NCBI RefSeq assembly: GCF_002355515.1
Contig: NZ_AP014809.1
Location: 5,542,501 to 5,606,500 of the forward strand
Length of the DNA: 64,000 nucleotides
Direction of reading: 5' to 3'
Origin: Methylorubrum populi
GTDB taxonomy: Bacteria; Pseudomonadota; Alphaproteobacteria; Rhizobiales; Beijerinckiaceae
A program made the position numbers and the translations under genes. The notes below the pieces were generated by a model. The model searched no databases. It saw only the letters and a program-made list of their open reading frames with translations, and was not told where the DNA came from. Below, one piece after another: positions 10,254-19,603 of this stretch. Within the stretch, counting starts at the first letter, position 1. Every line of letters starts with the position of its first letter.

Positions 10254-10799
10254 CTACTTCACGAAATCTGCGCATTTCGGCGGCGGCTCAGTTCCCCACG
10301 GGGCGAGCGGCACGGCGGAGGTGGAGTTCTTGGGCGAACCCTGGATCACCCTGTCGGAATAGACCATGTAGATCAGCGTGTTGCGCCGGACGTCGCAGCC
10401 GCGGACGATCTGCATCGACTTGAAGATCAGCGAACGCCGCTCGCTGAACACCACCTCGCCCTGCTTGAACTTGTCCTTGAACTGGACCGGTCCGACCTGC
10501 CGGCAGGCGAGCGAGATGTCCGAGACATCCTCCGCCAAGCCGAGCGTGCCCTTGATGCCCCCCTTTTCGGGCTGCGTGTACCAGCAGGCGACGCCGGCCA
10601 CCGACGGGTCGTCGATGCCGTAGACCACGAGCTTGTCGTTGGGCGTCAGCGGGCGCCAGACCGTCGACTTGTCGAAGATCCGATCGGGCTCCTGCGCCCG
10701 GGCCGGCACAGCCAGGGCGAAGCAAGAGACGACGCATGCGGCAAGGCAGGCCGCCGCTTGCCGGCCGCGATCCCCATTGGTGCCCGTGAGCCACATCAT
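10254..10799 (-). CDS. creA: CreA family secreted protein
   Basis: The product (181 aa from the chosen ATG) carries a signal peptide ending in VPARAQ. It then follows the CreA family pattern: GIDDPSVAGVACWYTQPEKGG, DVSDISLACRQVGP, and CDVRRNTLIYMVYSDRVIQGSPKNS. CreA proteins are widespread small periplasmic proteins of unknown biochemical function. Four Cys are conserved. An in-frame ATG 12 codons upstream (10835) and one a codon downstream are alternatives. The gene is divergent from the DUF2865 gene, with about 165 bp between starts for both promoters. Confidence 0.88.
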   Translation of the reverse strand: MMWLTGTNGDRGRQAAACLAACVVSCFALAVPARAQEPDRIFDKSTVWRPLTPNDKLVVYGIDDPSVAGVACWYTQPEKGGIKGTLGLAEDVSDISLACRQVGPVQFKDKFKQGEVVFSERRSLIFKSMQIVRGCDVRRNTLIYMVYSDRVIQGSPKNSTSAVPLAPWGTEPPPKCADFVK

Positions 10800-10963
10800 C
10801 GACGCAATCCCCTCAAAGCTTGGCCGCAGAGACATGGTGTCTCTGTCCCGAAAGGGCGAGGGGCTTTAACACATGTCGAAGATCGCTTGGGCCGCCGTGC
10901 GCGGCCCGGCATCCTCTCCGTGACCCCCGCGACCTCCTGCCCGAGATCCCCAGCATCCGCACC

Positions 10964-11968
10964 ATGCCGATGATCGGACCGCAGTTTCGCCGCGTGCTCG
11001 CCCTCGCGCTCGCCGTACTCACCCTCGGCGGGGCGTCGCCGGCCGCGGCCGCACCCGATGTGTGGGCCTGCCAGCGCTACCGCACGGAACTCGCCAACCT
11101 CAACGCGAGCGCCTCGACCGCCTCCGCGCTGCAGAGCGAGGTCGCGCGCCTCGAGACCTACTACCGCAGCCTCAATTGCGAGGGCGGCAAGTTCCTGTTC
11201 TTCGACACGCGCCCCCCGCAATGCGGTGCCGTCGAAGCCCGGATCCGTTCGCTCAACGCGACCTATGGCGGGGGCGACGGCGAGGTGGTCGCCGCCCGCC
11301 GCCGGCAGCTCGTCGCGGCCGTGTCGAGCGCCTGCACCGGCCTGATCCCCGGTGAGGGGCAGGAGGGACAGACGGCCGGCAATCAGACCGCCCGCGGCGG
11401 CGCGCAGGTGATCTGCGTGAAGACCTGCGACGGGTCCTACTTCCCGATGGCCAACCTGCCCGACGGGCGCGGCGGGGCCGACGAGATGTGCCAGGCGCTC
11501 TGCCCCGGCACGGAAGCGGTGGCCTATTCGATGCCGCACGGCGACGAGGCTCTGAAATACGCTGCCACCATCAAGGGCAGCCGCGCCTACACCGCCCTGC
11601 CGGCGGCCTTCAAGTTCCGTAAGAGCTTCACTCCGGACTGCTCCTGCAAGCAGGAGGGCCAGAGTTGGGCGCAGTCGCTCGCCAAGGCCGAGAGCATGCT
11701 GGTGCGGCACAAGGGCGATATCTTCGTCACGCCGATGACGGCGGAGAAGCTTTCCCGAGCCCCGAAGGTGCGCCTGACCCTCGTCGGACGTGCCGACCGG
11801 ACGGCGGCCAGCCTCGCCGCCGACGCGGCCAGCCGAGAGGGCGCGTCGGTGACGCCGTCGGCGAAGGAGGCCGCCGAGCAGACCGGCTCGACCGGCGAGA
11901 GCCGCAACGGCATCCGCATCATCGTCCCGAGCCTCCTTCCGCCTCCGTCGCTGACGCCCGCTCCGTAG
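10964..11968 (+). CDS. DUF2865 domain secreted protein
   Basis: The 334 aa product starts MPMIGPQFRRVLALALAVL and has a signal peptide cut near SPAAAAP. The following part (WACQRYRTELANL through SACTGL) is a predicted helical pair with conserved Cys. A VICVKTCDGSYFPM motif and CQALCPGTEAVAYSMP follow, and this Cys-rich block is the mark of DUF2865 proteins of Hyphomicrobiales. Its function is unknown. A second Cys pair (FTPDCSCKQE) may form further disulfides. The C-terminal 80 residues look disordered. It reads toward the OmpA-family gene 160 bp downstream and could be co-expressed with it, since both are exported. Confidence 0.82.
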   Translation: MPMIGPQFRRVLALALAVLTLGGASPAAAAPDVWACQRYRTELANLNASASTASALQSEVARLETYYRSLNCEGGKFLFFDTRPPQCGAVEARIRSLNATYGGGDGEVVAARRRQLVAAVSSACTGLIPGEGQEGQTAGNQTARGGAQVICVKTCDGSYFPMANLPDGRGGADEMCQALCPGTEAVAYSMPHGDEALKYAATIKGSRAYTALPAAFKFRKSFTPDCSCKQEGQSWAQSLAKAESMLVRHKGDIFVTPMTAEKLSRAPKVRLTLVGRADRTAASLAADAASREGASVTPSAKEAAEQTGSTGESRNGIRIIVPSLLPPPSLTPAP

Positions 11969-12127
11969 TCCGCGACCACCAATCTCGGGCGGGCCCATCG
12001 ACGGGAAGACCACAGAAGATCCCTTCGCCTCGACCAATCTTCGTTGCCCATCGGACTGGGAGAACGGGGAACCAATCCGGTCCGACTGTGTTCGGAACCG
12101 CCGATTGCATTTCACGAGGCTGTCTTC

Positions 12128-14287
12128 ATGCGGATGACCCGCTCGCTGCTCCTGGCCGGCACGATGTTGCCGGCGCTCGTCCTGTCCGATCTCTCCCTGG
12201 CGCGGTCTCTCGGCGACAGTGGGCGGATCGAACTCGCACAGCGCGAGGATGCCGGCGAGGGTCCGCGCGGCGGCAAACGCGGACCCGGCGGGCCGGGTGG
12301 ACCGGGGGGCGCCGGTCCGGCCGAGCGCGGCGGCGTGGAGCGCGGCGGACCGCCGGCGCGGGAGCGGCCGGATCGATCCGAGCGGCCGGAGCGGCCCGAG
12401 CCGCGCCAGGCGCCCGCGGCCCGCGAGCGGCCAGAGCCCGCCGAACGGCCGGCCCGTCCCGAGCGGCCGCCACCCCAGGAACGACAGGAGCGCCCGGATC
12501 GTCCCGAGCGCCAAGAGCGTCCCGAGCGCCAAGAGCGTCCCGAGCGCCAGGAGCGTCCCGAGCGTGCTCCGGCCCCCGCTCAGAGACCGGATCGGTCCGA
12601 GGAGCGCCCGACCCCGCCGGCATCCCGCGAGCGGACCCCGGATCGCGAGGCACCCGCGCGCCGCGAAGCCCCCGAGCGCGAGGCACCCGCCCGTCGCGAC
12701 GCGCCGGATCGGCCGGATCGCGACGGCGCTGATCGTCCGGCGCGCCCGGCCGGCCGCGATCGTGACACCGAGCGCCCCGATGCCGCCCCGAACCAGCGCC
12801 GGGCCCCGGACGCGCCGACGCCGCCCGCTTCGGAGCGCCCGACGCGTCCGACGCCGCCGGCCGCACCGAGCCCGTCTCAGCCCGAGACCCCGCCGAACCA
12901 GCGGCCCGGCGTTCCAGGGCGCCCGGTGACGCCTAACGCGCAGCAGCCCACCCGTCCGGACCAGCCGACCCCGCCGACGGCAGCCCAGCCCGACGGCGCC
13001 CGCGAGGCGCCCGGCGGGCACACGCCGCCGAACCAGCAGCCGGGCGTTCCCGGCCGACCGGTCGCTCCGAACCAGCAGCCCGGCATTCCCGGCCGCCCGG
13101 TCCAGCCTCCGGGCACGCCGCCCGACGCCGCGGCGCCGAACCAGCCGGACAGCCGCTCGGATCAGCGCAGCCTCGATGATCGTCGCGATGGCGATCGGCG
13201 TGGTGACCGTTTCGATCGTCGTGACGGCGACCGGCGGGACGATCGCCGCGATGATGACCGGCGTTACGACGATCGGCGCGGCGAGCGCTTCGAGCGTCGC
13301 GACCGCTTCAACGTGCCCGGGACGCCCGCCTATATCCCCGGCGGCTTCCGCGACGATGATTATCGCGTGCGCGACTACGACACGATCCGCCGCGATCGCC
13401 GCGAGTACGACGTGGATGGCCGCACCTATTACCGCGAGCCCGGCCGCATCATCGTGCGCGACCGCGACACCACCTTCATCCGCCACGACGAGAACGAGCG
13501 TTTCCGTACCCTCTACGGCGAGCGCGGCTACCGCAGCGAGCGCCGCGGCGGCGAGATCTACAGCTATGTCGACAGCCCGGCAGGCGGCCAGATCATCACC
13601 GTCGTGGACGACGACGGCCGGCTGCTGCGCCGGTCCCGCCGCTACCGCGACGGGCGCGAGGTTGTCCTCATCAACAATGTCTACGGCGGCGCGCCGCGGC
13701 CGATCTACGAGGACGTGGTTGAACTGCCGCCGCCGGATATCCGCATCCCGCGCGACCGCTACGTCGTCGATTACGATCAGGCCGACGAGCGCACCGTCTA
13801 CGAGGCGCTCTCCGCCCCGCCGGTGCAGAAGCTCGATCGGCGCTACACCCTGGATCAGGTGCGCTACAGCCCGCAGCTGCGGGCGCGCATGCCTTCGGTG
13901 GATATCAATACGATCACCTTCGACACCGGCTCCTTCACGGTCACGCCGGATCAGGCCAAGCGCCTGTCGACCATCGCCGAGGCGATCAACCGGACGATCA
14001 AGGACAATCCGCAGGAGGTCTTCCTGATCGAGGGCTACACCGATGCCGTCGGGTCGGACATCGACAACCTCTCGCTCTCCGACCGCCGGGCGCAGTCGGT
14101 CGCCGCGGTGCTGACGCAGAACTTCCAGGTGCCGCCGGAGAACCTCACCACGCAGGGCTACGGCGAGCAGTACCTGAAGGTGAACACGCAGGAGGCCAAC
14201 CGCGAGAACCGTCGCGTCACCGTCCGCCGGATCACCCCGCTGCTCCAGCAGCAGGCTGAAGGGCAACAGCCCCCGGCGCCGCGTTAA
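12128..14287 (+). CDS. OmpA-family protein with long Arg/Pro/Glu-rich N-terminal region
   Basis: The 719 aa product has a signal peptide at residues 1-25 (MRMTRSLLLAGTMLPALVL). About 330 residues of low-complexity Arg, Pro, Glu and Gly sequence follow. That part includes ERPER-type repeats and three NQ(Q/R)PG(V/I)PGRPV units. A charged Asp/Arg-rich block (about 340-400) comes next, then an RxDRR-rich folded region. The C-terminal 130 residues are an OmpA domain (NTITFDTGSFTVTPDQAKRL, then IEGYTDAVGS, LSDRRAQSVAAVL and NRENRRV), which binds the diaminopimelate of peptidoglycan. No lipobox or beta barrel is obvious. It is probably a periplasmic, wall-attached protein. An ATG two codons later is an alternative start. 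Confidence 0.82.
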   Translation: MRMTRSLLLAGTMLPALVLSDLSLARSLGDSGRIELAQREDAGEGPRGGKRGPGGPGGPGGAGPAERGGVERGGPPARERPDRSERPERPEPRQAPAARERPEPAERPARPERPPPQERQERPDRPERQERPERQERPERQERPERAPAPAQRPDRSEERPTPPASRERTPDREAPARREAPEREAPARRDAPDRPDRDGADRPARPAGRDRDTERPDAAPNQRRAPDAPTPPASERPTRPTPPAAPSPSQPETPPNQRPGVPGRPVTPNAQQPTRPDQPTPPTAAQPDGAREAPGGHTPPNQQPGVPGRPVAPNQQPGIPGRPVQPPGTPPDAAAPNQPDSRSDQRSLDDRRDGDRRGDRFDRRDGDRRDDRRDDDRRYDDRRGERFERRDRFNVPGTPAYIPGGFRDDDYRVRDYDTIRRDRREYDVDGRTYYREPGRIIVRDRDTTFIRHDENERFRTLYGERGYRSERRGGEIYSYVDSPAGGQIITVVDDDGRLLRRSRRYRDGREVVLINNVYGGAPRPIYEDVVELPPPDIRIPRDRYVVDYDQADERTVYEALSAPPVQKLDRRYTLDQVRYSPQLRARMPSVDINTITFDTGSFTVTPDQAKRLSTIAEAINRTIKDNPQEVFLIEGYTDAVGSDIDNLSLSDRRAQSVAAVLTQNFQVPPENLTTQGYGEQYLKVNTQEANRENRRVTVRRITPLLQQQAEGQQPPAPR
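12500..12564 (+). repeat. 18 bp tandem repeat, three full copies plus a partial
   Basis: The unit CGTCCCGAGCGCCAAGAG is repeated in direct succession. Copies one and two are identical, the third differs at one base, and a truncated fourth follows. It encodes the ERQERP-type hexapeptide repeats of the OmpA-family protein, is in frame, and is a likely site of copy-number change. Confidence 0.9.
12892..13110 (+). repeat. Three dispersed copies encoding NQxPGxPGRPV
   Basis: Three near-identical segments, starting near 12892, 13028 and 13066, encode the 11-residue unit NQ(Q/R)PG(V/I)PGRPV. They are separated by Pro/Thr-rich spacers within the disordered part of the OmpA-family gene. Copies two and three are nearly adjacent. 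Confidence 0.85.
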
Positions 14288-14363
14288 CCGAAGCCCTTGA
14301 CCCTCCCCCCGCTGCGGCGCAGTGGGGGGACGTTACGCGTGGGCTTGAGAGCACGGGACGGCG

Positions 14364-15578
14364 ATGGCGGACGACAGCGACCGGTTCATCGAGGCCGGGA
14401 CGCCGACCTTCCGCCGGGCGACGCTCGCCCTGTTCGCGGCGGGCTTCTCCACCTTCGCCGTGCTCTATGGCGTCCAGCCGCTGTTGCCGGTCTTCCACGA
14501 CACCTTCGCGGTCTCGCCGGCCGAGAGCAGCCTCGCGCTGTCGCTGCCCTGCGCCACGCTGGCGGTCTCGCTGCTGATCGTCAGCCCGCTCTCCGAGGTC
14601 TGGGGGCGCAAGCGGGTGATGGCGGCCTCGCTCTTCGCCTCGGCCCTGCTCACCATCGGCGCCGTGCTGATGCCGAGCTGGCACGGTTTCCTCGTGCTGC
14701 GGGCGCTGACGGGTATCGCCGCGAGCGGCCTGCCCGCCGTCGCCATGGCCTATCTCAGCGAGGAGATGCACGGGCGCGCCATCGGCCTGTCGATGGGGCT
14801 CCTCATCGGCGGCAACGCGCTCGGCGGCATGGTCGGGCGGCTGCTCGCGGGCGTCATCGCCGACCACGCCTCCTGGCGCTGGGGCCTCGGCGTGATCGGC
14901 GTGCTGGCGCTGTTCGCGGCGCTGGCCTTCCAGTTCGCGTTGCCGGCCTCGCGCCACTTCCTGGCCCACCGGATGCGCTGGCGCGAGGTGCCCGGCACCT
15001 TCAGTCACCATTTCCGCGACGCCGGGCTGCCCTGGCTGTTTCTCGAACCGTTCCTGCTGATGGGCGGCTTCGTCTGCGTCTACAACTACATCGGCTTCCG
15101 CCTGCTCGATCCGCCCTTCTCGTTGAGCCAGACGGCGATCGGCCTGATCTTCATCGTCTATCTCGCGGGCACCGCGAGCTCGGCCATCACCGGCCACGTC
15201 GCCGGGGTGCTGGGGCGGCGCAAGGTCCTGTGGCTGGCGATCCTGCTCGGGATCGGCGGTATCGCCCTGACGCTCGCCGACAATCTCGTCCTCATCATCG
15301 CCGGCATCGTCGTCGTCACGGTCAGCTTCTTCGGCGCGCACTCGGTCGCGTCGAGCTGGGTCGGGCGTCGGGCCTCGACCGACCGCGCGCAGGCCTCGGC
15401 GGTCTATCTCTGCATGTACTATCTCGGCTCGTCCCTGCTCGGCACGGCGGGCGGCTGGTTCTTCCTGCATTTCGGCTGGCCGGGAGTGGCGGGCTTCTTC
15501 GGCAGCCTCTACGTGGCGGCGCTCCTCATCGCCCTGCGGCTGACGCGTCTCGCGCCGCTTCCGCCCGCCGGCGGCTGA
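14364..15578 (+). CDS. MFS transporter, YnfM/arabinose-efflux-like
   Basis: The 404 aa protein has twelve predicted membrane helices. It carries the MFS loop 2-3 signature as SPLSEVWGRKRVM and a motif-C-like GGNALGGMVGR in helix 5. The C-terminal half repeats the pattern (GHVAGVLGRRKVLW). The nearest family is the YnfM-type drug:proton antiporter group, so it is likely an inner-membrane exporter of small molecules; the substrate is unknown. ATG 14364 follows a GGGACGG stretch. It lies 76 bp behind the OmpA-family gene and 85 bp before the VOC gene, all on the same strand, so an operon is possible. Confidence 0.85.
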   Translation: MADDSDRFIEAGTPTFRRATLALFAAGFSTFAVLYGVQPLLPVFHDTFAVSPAESSLALSLPCATLAVSLLIVSPLSEVWGRKRVMAASLFASALLTIGAVLMPSWHGFLVLRALTGIAASGLPAVAMAYLSEEMHGRAIGLSMGLLIGGNALGGMVGRLLAGVIADHASWRWGLGVIGVLALFAALAFQFALPASRHFLAHRMRWREVPGTFSHHFRDAGLPWLFLEPFLLMGGFVCVYNYIGFRLLDPPFSLSQTAIGLIFIVYLAGTASSAITGHVAGVLGRRKVLWLAILLGIGGIALTLADNLVLIIAGIVVVTVSFFGAHSVASSWVGRRASTDRAQASAVYLCMYYLGSSLLGTAGGWFFLHFGWPGVAGFFGSLYVAALLIALRLTRLAPLPPAGG

Positions 15579-15663
15579 AGGGTGCGGTGAACCTGCCGGC
15601 CCACCGCGGTTGAAGTGCGGGCGGTGTGCTCGCTATCCTGCCGACAGCGAGGGAGAGCCCGGC

Positions 15664-16152
15664 ATGCCCAACGTCAGCACCTGCCTCTGGTTCGGCAAGG
15701 ACGCGGAGGCGGCCGTCCGCCTCTACGTCTCGCTCGTGCCCGATTCGCGCATCGACCACGTCCAGCGCGCGCCGGGTTCCTGGCCGGGCGGCGAGGCCGG
15801 CGAGCCGATCCTGATCGTCTTCACCCTGGGAGGGCAGACCTTCCAGGCCCTGAACGGCGGCACGCCGGCCGATTACGGTACCGCCGCGTCGATCTCGGTC
15901 ACCTGCCGGGATCAGGCCGAGGTCGACCGCCTGTGGTCGGCGCTGACCGCCGAGGGCGGCGCGGAGATCGCCTGCGGCTGGCTGCGGGACCGATGGGGCG
16001 TACCCTGGCAGATCGTGCCGGAGATGCTCCCGCGCCTCCTCGCCGATCCCGATCCGGGCGTGGCCGGGCGCGTCTTCACCGCCATGCAGGGCATGGTGAA
16101 GCTCGATATCGCGGCGCTCGAACGCGCCGCCGAGGCAGGAGCGTCGCCATGA
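15664..16152 (+). CDS. VOC family protein (PhnB / 3-demethylubiquinone methyltransferase-like domain)
   Basis: The 162 aa protein matches the PhnB-like branch of the vicinal oxygen chelate superfamily. The start MPNVSTCLWFGKDAEAAVRLY is followed by FTLGGQTFQALNGG and DRWGVPWQIVPEMLPRLLADPD. Despite the historic domain name, these proteins are not proven methyltransferases. They bind metal or small substrates, and the role is unknown. The stop TGA overlaps the ATG of the next gene in ATGA, so both should be translated from one transcript. It may modify or protect the same substrate as the following methyltransferase, but this is inference. Confidence 0.85.
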   Translation: MPNVSTCLWFGKDAEAAVRLYVSLVPDSRIDHVQRAPGSWPGGEAGEPILIVFTLGGQTFQALNGGTPADYGTAASISVTCRDQAEVDRLWSALTAEGGAEIACGWLRDRWGVPWQIVPEMLPRLLADPDPGVAGRVFTAMQGMVKLDIAALERAAEAGASP

Positions 16153-16928
16153 CCGCAGCGCCGAGCCACGACGCCCACACGGAGAGCCAGTTCGGCCGAC
16201 GCGCCGCCGACTACGTCGCGAGCGCCGTCCACGCTGCCGGAGAGGATCTCGCGGCCCTGGCCCGCTTCGGTTCCCTCCCCCACGCGGCCGTGCTCGATCT
16301 CGGCTGCGGCGGCGGCCACGTCACCTACGCGGTGGCCCCCCATGTCCGCGCCGTGACCGCCCTCGACCTGTCGCAGGCCATGCTCGACGCCGTCTCGGGA
16401 GAGGCCCAGCGGCGCGGATTGACGAATGTCGTCACCCGCCAGGCCAGTGTCGAGGCGTTGCCCTTCGCGGATGCGAGTTTCGAGTGCGTCCTCTCGCGCT
16501 ACAGCGCCCATCATTGGGGCGATGTGCCCGCCGCCCTGCGGGAGGCGCACCGGGTGCTCGCGCCGGGCGGGCGCCTCGGTATCGTCGATGTCGTGCATCC
16601 GGGCTCGGCCCTCCTCGACACCCATCTTCAGGTCTGGGAGTTGCTGCGCGACCCGTCCCACGTGCGCGATTACGGCGAGGCGGAGTGGCGCCGGATGCTG
16701 GCGGAGGCCGGGTTCGTGCCGGGCGCCGTCCAGCGCTGGCGCGTGCGCATGGATTTTCCATCGTGGGTCGCGCGCATGGGCACGCCGGAGCCGAGCGTCG
16801 CGATGATCCGGGCGCTCCAGGCGGAGGCGCCCGAGCCAGTCCGGTCGCATTTCGCCATCGAGGACGACGGCAGCTTCACCCTCGACGTGATGATGATCGA
16901 AGCCGAGCCCGACGGGGTTCTCGATTAG
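16149..16928 (+). CDS. UbiE-like class I SAM-dependent methyltransferase
   Basis: The 259 aa cytosolic enzyme has motif I as [13 protein letters not shown] (about residue 50), an acidic [11 protein letters not shown] loop for the ribose of SAM, and motif III as [12 protein letters not shown]. The layout is that of Methyltransf_11/UbiE proteins, which methylate small molecules such as quinones or sterols. The substrate here is not known. The ATG overlaps the VOC stop. The 3' end overlaps convergent gltX by four bases, so the two transcripts must cross. Confidence 0.85.
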   Translation: MTAAPSHDAHTESQFGRRAADYVASAVHAAGEDLAALARFGSLPHAAVLDLGCGGGHVTYAVAPHVRAVTALDLSQAMLDAVSGEAQRRGLTNVVTRQASVEALPFADASFECVLSRYSAHHWGDVPAALREAHRVLAPGGRLGIVDVVHPGSALLDTHLQVWELLRDPSHVRDYGEAEWRRMLAEAGFVPGAVQRWRVRMDFPSWVARMGTPEPSVAMIRALQAEAPEPVRSHFAIEDDGSFTLDVMMIEAEPDGVLD

Positions 16929-18274
16929 GCCGGGTCCCCACCGAGCCGTCGCAGCGCCCGCTCCCGTCCGATGAGCGGGAGAAGCGTCGAGAGGTCCGGT
17001 CCGTGATCGAGACCGGTCAGGGCGAGGCGAAGCGGCATGAACAGGGCGCGGCCCTTGGCGCCGGTCTCGGCCTTCACCGCGTCGGTCCAGGCCTTCCACG
17101 TGCCGGCGTCGAACGGGGCGTCCGGCAGCAGGCGGGCGGCTTTGGCGATGAAATCGGGCTCGGCGATCACCGGCGTGACCGGACCCGCCACCACGCGCCA
17201 CCAATCGCCGGCCTCGGAGACGCGGCCGAGATTGGCGCGCACCGCCGGCCAGAAAGCCTCGGCCTGCTCCACCGGCACGCCCAGGGCGGTAAGCCGCTCG
17301 CGCACCGCGTCGAGCGGCATCTCGTGGACGAGGCGCGCATTCATCCCGTCGAGTTCGGCCGGGTCGAACCGGGCCGGCGCCCGCGACAGGTGGGCGAGAT
17401 CGACGAGGCCCGCCAACTCGTCGAGGGAAGCGATCGGGCGCACGGCCTCGGCCGAGCCGGTCAGCACCGCGAGCGAGCGCACCGCCGCGGGCTCGTAGCC
17501 GGCCGCGCGCAGGGAGCGCAGGGACAGGTGTCCGAGGCGCTTCGACAGCCCCTCCCCATCCGCCGTCGTCAGCAGGTTGTGGTGGCCGAAGACGGGCACG
17601 GCGGCGCCGAGCGCCTCGAAGAGCTGCACCTGCACGCCGGTATTCGTGACGTGATCCTCGCCGCGGATCACATGGGTGACGCCGACCTCCGCGTCGTCCA
17701 CCACCGAGGGCAGCGTGTAGAGGTAGCTGCCGTCGGCGCGCACCAGAACGGGGTCGGAGAGCGAGGCGCAATCGACGTGGCTCTCGCCGCGGACGAGGTC
17801 ATTCCAGGCGACGACGCGGTGATCGAGCTTGAATCGCCAGTGCGGGCGGCGGCCTTCGGCCTCGAGGGCGGTGCGGTCCGCATCGGTCAGGGCGAGCGCC
17901 GCGCGGTCGTAGATCGGCGGGAGGCCGCGGCCGAGCTGGCGCTTGCGCCGCCGCTCCAGCTCCTCCGGCGTCTCGTAGCAGGGATAGAGCCGCCCCGCCG
18001 CCTTCAGCCGCTCGGCCGCCGTGTCGTAGAGGGCGGTGCGATCGCTCTGACGGAAGAACAGGTCCGGCTCGATGCCGAGCCAGCCGAGATCCTCGGCCAC
18101 GGCGGTCGCGAACTCCTCCGTCGAGCGCTCCCGGTCGGTGTCGTCGAGACGCAGCAGGAAGCGACCGGCCTCGCGACGCGCGAACAGGGCATTCAGCAGC
18201 GCCGGCCGGGCATTGCCGATATGCAGGAAGCCGGTCGGCGAGGGAGCGAAGCGGACGAGGGGAGCGGTGGCCAT
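16925..18274 (-). CDS. gltX: Glutamate--tRNA ligase
   Basis: The 449 aa class I synthetase charges tRNA with glutamate. The HIGH motif appears as FLHIGNARP near residue 20, and the KMSKS loop as [13 protein letters not shown] conserved YDRAAL and the [30 protein letters not shown] region complete the catalytic domain. A helical anticodon-binding domain of about 130 residues follows. Many alphaproteobacteria keep two gltX copies, one discriminating and one also charging tRNA-Gln. Whether this is the second copy cannot be told from the window. Confidence 0.93.
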   Translation of the reverse strand: MATAPLVRFAPSPTGFLHIGNARPALLNALFARREAGRFLLRLDDTDRERSTEEFATAVAEDLGWLGIEPDLFFRQSDRTALYDTAAERLKAAGRLYPCYETPEELERRRKRQLGRGLPPIYDRAALALTDADRTALEAEGRRPHWRFKLDHRVVAWNDLVRGESHVDCASLSDPVLVRADGSYLYTLPSVVDDAEVGVTHVIRGEDHVTNTGVQVQLFEALGAAVPVFGHHNLLTTADGEGLSKRLGHLSLRSLRAAGYEPAAVRSLAVLTGSAEAVRPIASLDELAGLVDLAHLSRAPARFDPAELDGMNARLVHEMPLDAVRERLTALGVPVEQAEAFWPAVRANLGRVSEAGDWWRVVAGPVTPVIAEPDFIAKAARLLPDAPFDAGTWKAWTDAVKAETGAKGRALFMPLRLALTGLDHGPDLSTLLPLIGRERALRRLGGDPA

Positions 18275-18330
18275 GACGCCGCCTTACCCAATTTTCGTGG
18301 GTCTCGCACTGTCCGCGCGCCGTCGCGGGC

Positions 18331-19404
18331 TCAGTTCCTCCCCTCGGCGCCGGGCCCCGTCCGGTCGGAACTGCCGAAGATCCGCTCGCGCAGCGACGCG
18401 ACCCAGAGTGGCTGGCCCTCGCGACCATCGCCGACGACGACGGTCGCCGTCATGCCCGCCACCAGGGTCACCTCCGGCGGCACGTGGTCGATGCGGATGC
18501 GCACGGGCACCCGTTGGGCGAGCCGCACCCAGGTATAGACCGGATCGACGTTCGGCAGCCCTTGCGTGCTCGTGGCGGCATTGGCGGTCGAGATGCCCAG
18601 CGTCAGGCTCTCCACCGTGCCGCGCAGGGGCTCGCCGTACCCCATCAGTGCCATCTCGGCGGGTGCGCCGACGCGGATATGGGCCATCTTCGTCTCTTCG
18701 AAGTAGCCGTCGATCCAGAAGGAATCGGTGTCGATGACCCGGATGTTGGCCGTGCCGGTCTGGGCGTAGTCACCGACCCTCAGCAGCAGGTTGGTGACCC
18801 GCCCATTGACGGTCGATCGCACCTGCGTGCGCTCCAGATTCTTCCGGGCCTGCGAGAGCTGCGACCTGGCGGTCTCCAGCGCCGCCTCGGCGATCTTGGC
18901 GGTGCCGGCATATTGCTGCTTCTCCTCGACCGAGGTCGAGACGGTGGAGAGCGCGGCGCGCCGGGCCGATTGTGCCTCCTTCACCGAGAGGTCGGCCTCG
19001 CGGTTCTTGATCGCGGCCTCGGCCGAGACCACCGCCTCCTGGTAGTCGAACGGATCGATGACGTAGAGGACGTCCCCCTTCTTCACCTCTTGATTGTCGG
19101 CGACCCGCAGCTCGACGATGGTGCCGGCCACCTGCGGCGCGATGTTGACCACCTGCACGCGCACCCGTCCGTCGCGGGTCCAGGGGGCGGTCACGTAAAA
19201 CTGCCAGACCACGTATGCGGCCCCGGCGGCGAAGGCGAGGACGAGGCCGGTGGCGGCGAGCCGCAGCAGGCGGCTCCAGCGCCGACGCCGTCCGGATGCC
19301 GGCTTCGTACCCGCCTGCCGTCCGGAACGCGGCTCGTCGGAGGCGGCCTCGTTGGACGTCGTCAGGTGCCGGTCGTCGGCCGGTGCGTCGTCGTCGCGCT
19401 TCAC
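18331..19404 (-). CDS. HlyD-family periplasmic adaptor (EmrA/AaeA-like)
   Basis: The 357 aa protein has a basic cytoplasmic N-terminus and one membrane helix (about residues 46-68). The lipoyl/barrel-sandwich halves flank a coiled-coil hairpin (residues about 120-215, rich in Ala, Glu and Gln). A VRSTVNGRVTNLLLRVGDYAQTG strand and a C-terminal beta-barrel region follow. It should join an inner-membrane FUSC protein to an outer-membrane channel for export of aromatic acids or drugs. The start is the GTG at 19404, whose GTGA overlaps the stop of the DUF1656 gene. This coupled order is typical of aaeX-aaeA-aaeB-type systems, here with the HlyD gene last. Confidence 0.88.
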   Translation of the reverse strand: MKRDDDAPADDRHLTTSNEAASDEPRSGRQAGTKPASGRRRRWSRLLRLAATGLVLAFAAGAAYVVWQFYVTAPWTRDGRVRVQVVNIAPQVAGTIVELRVADNQEVKKGDVLYVIDPFDYQEAVVSAEAAIKNREADLSVKEAQSARRAALSTVSTSVEEKQQYAGTAKIAEAALETARSQLSQARKNLERTQVRSTVNGRVTNLLLRVGDYAQTGTANIRVIDTDSFWIDGYFEETKMAHIRVGAPAEMALMGYGEPLRGTVESLTLGISTANAATSTQGLPNVDPVYTWVRLAQRVPVRIRIDHVPPEVTLVAGMTATVVVGDGREGQPLWVASLRERIFGSSDRTGPGAEGRN

Positions 19405-19595
19405 AGCAGCACCACCACGAGCGCCAGCAGGCAGACATAGATGCCGGCTTCCGCCAGCGGCGCGTTGGCGACGTAGCGTCCGAACCGAATCTTGCGGAAC
19501 ACGACCCGCAGCCCCACGAGCAGCGTGAAGGCGATCAGCGCGTAGGCGATGAAGGGCGAGACCAAAATCCCGCCGATGGTGAGGTCGTGCTGCAT
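19401..19595 (-). CDS. DUF1656 small membrane protein (AaeX-like)
   Basis: The 64 aa product has two hydrophobic segments (residues about 10-28 and 45-63) joined by a basic RVVFRKIRFGRYV turn. This matches the DUF1656/AaeX family found beside AaeAB-type aromatic-acid efflux pumps. Its molecular role is not known. It lies 8 bp downstream of the FUSC gene, and its TGA overlaps the GTG of the HlyD gene, so it belongs to the same operon. Confidence 0.88.
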   Translation of the reverse strand: MQHDLTIGGILVSPFIAYALIAFTLLVGLRVVFRKIRFGRYVANAPLAEAGIYVCLLALVVVLL

Positions 19596-19603
19596 CTGCG
19601 TCG

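Noticed and set aside
12500-13110. Direct repeats that resemble a CRISPR or satellite array
   Set aside because: The repeats are in frame with the OmpA-type gene, adjacent without unique spacers of constant length, and no cas gene is near.
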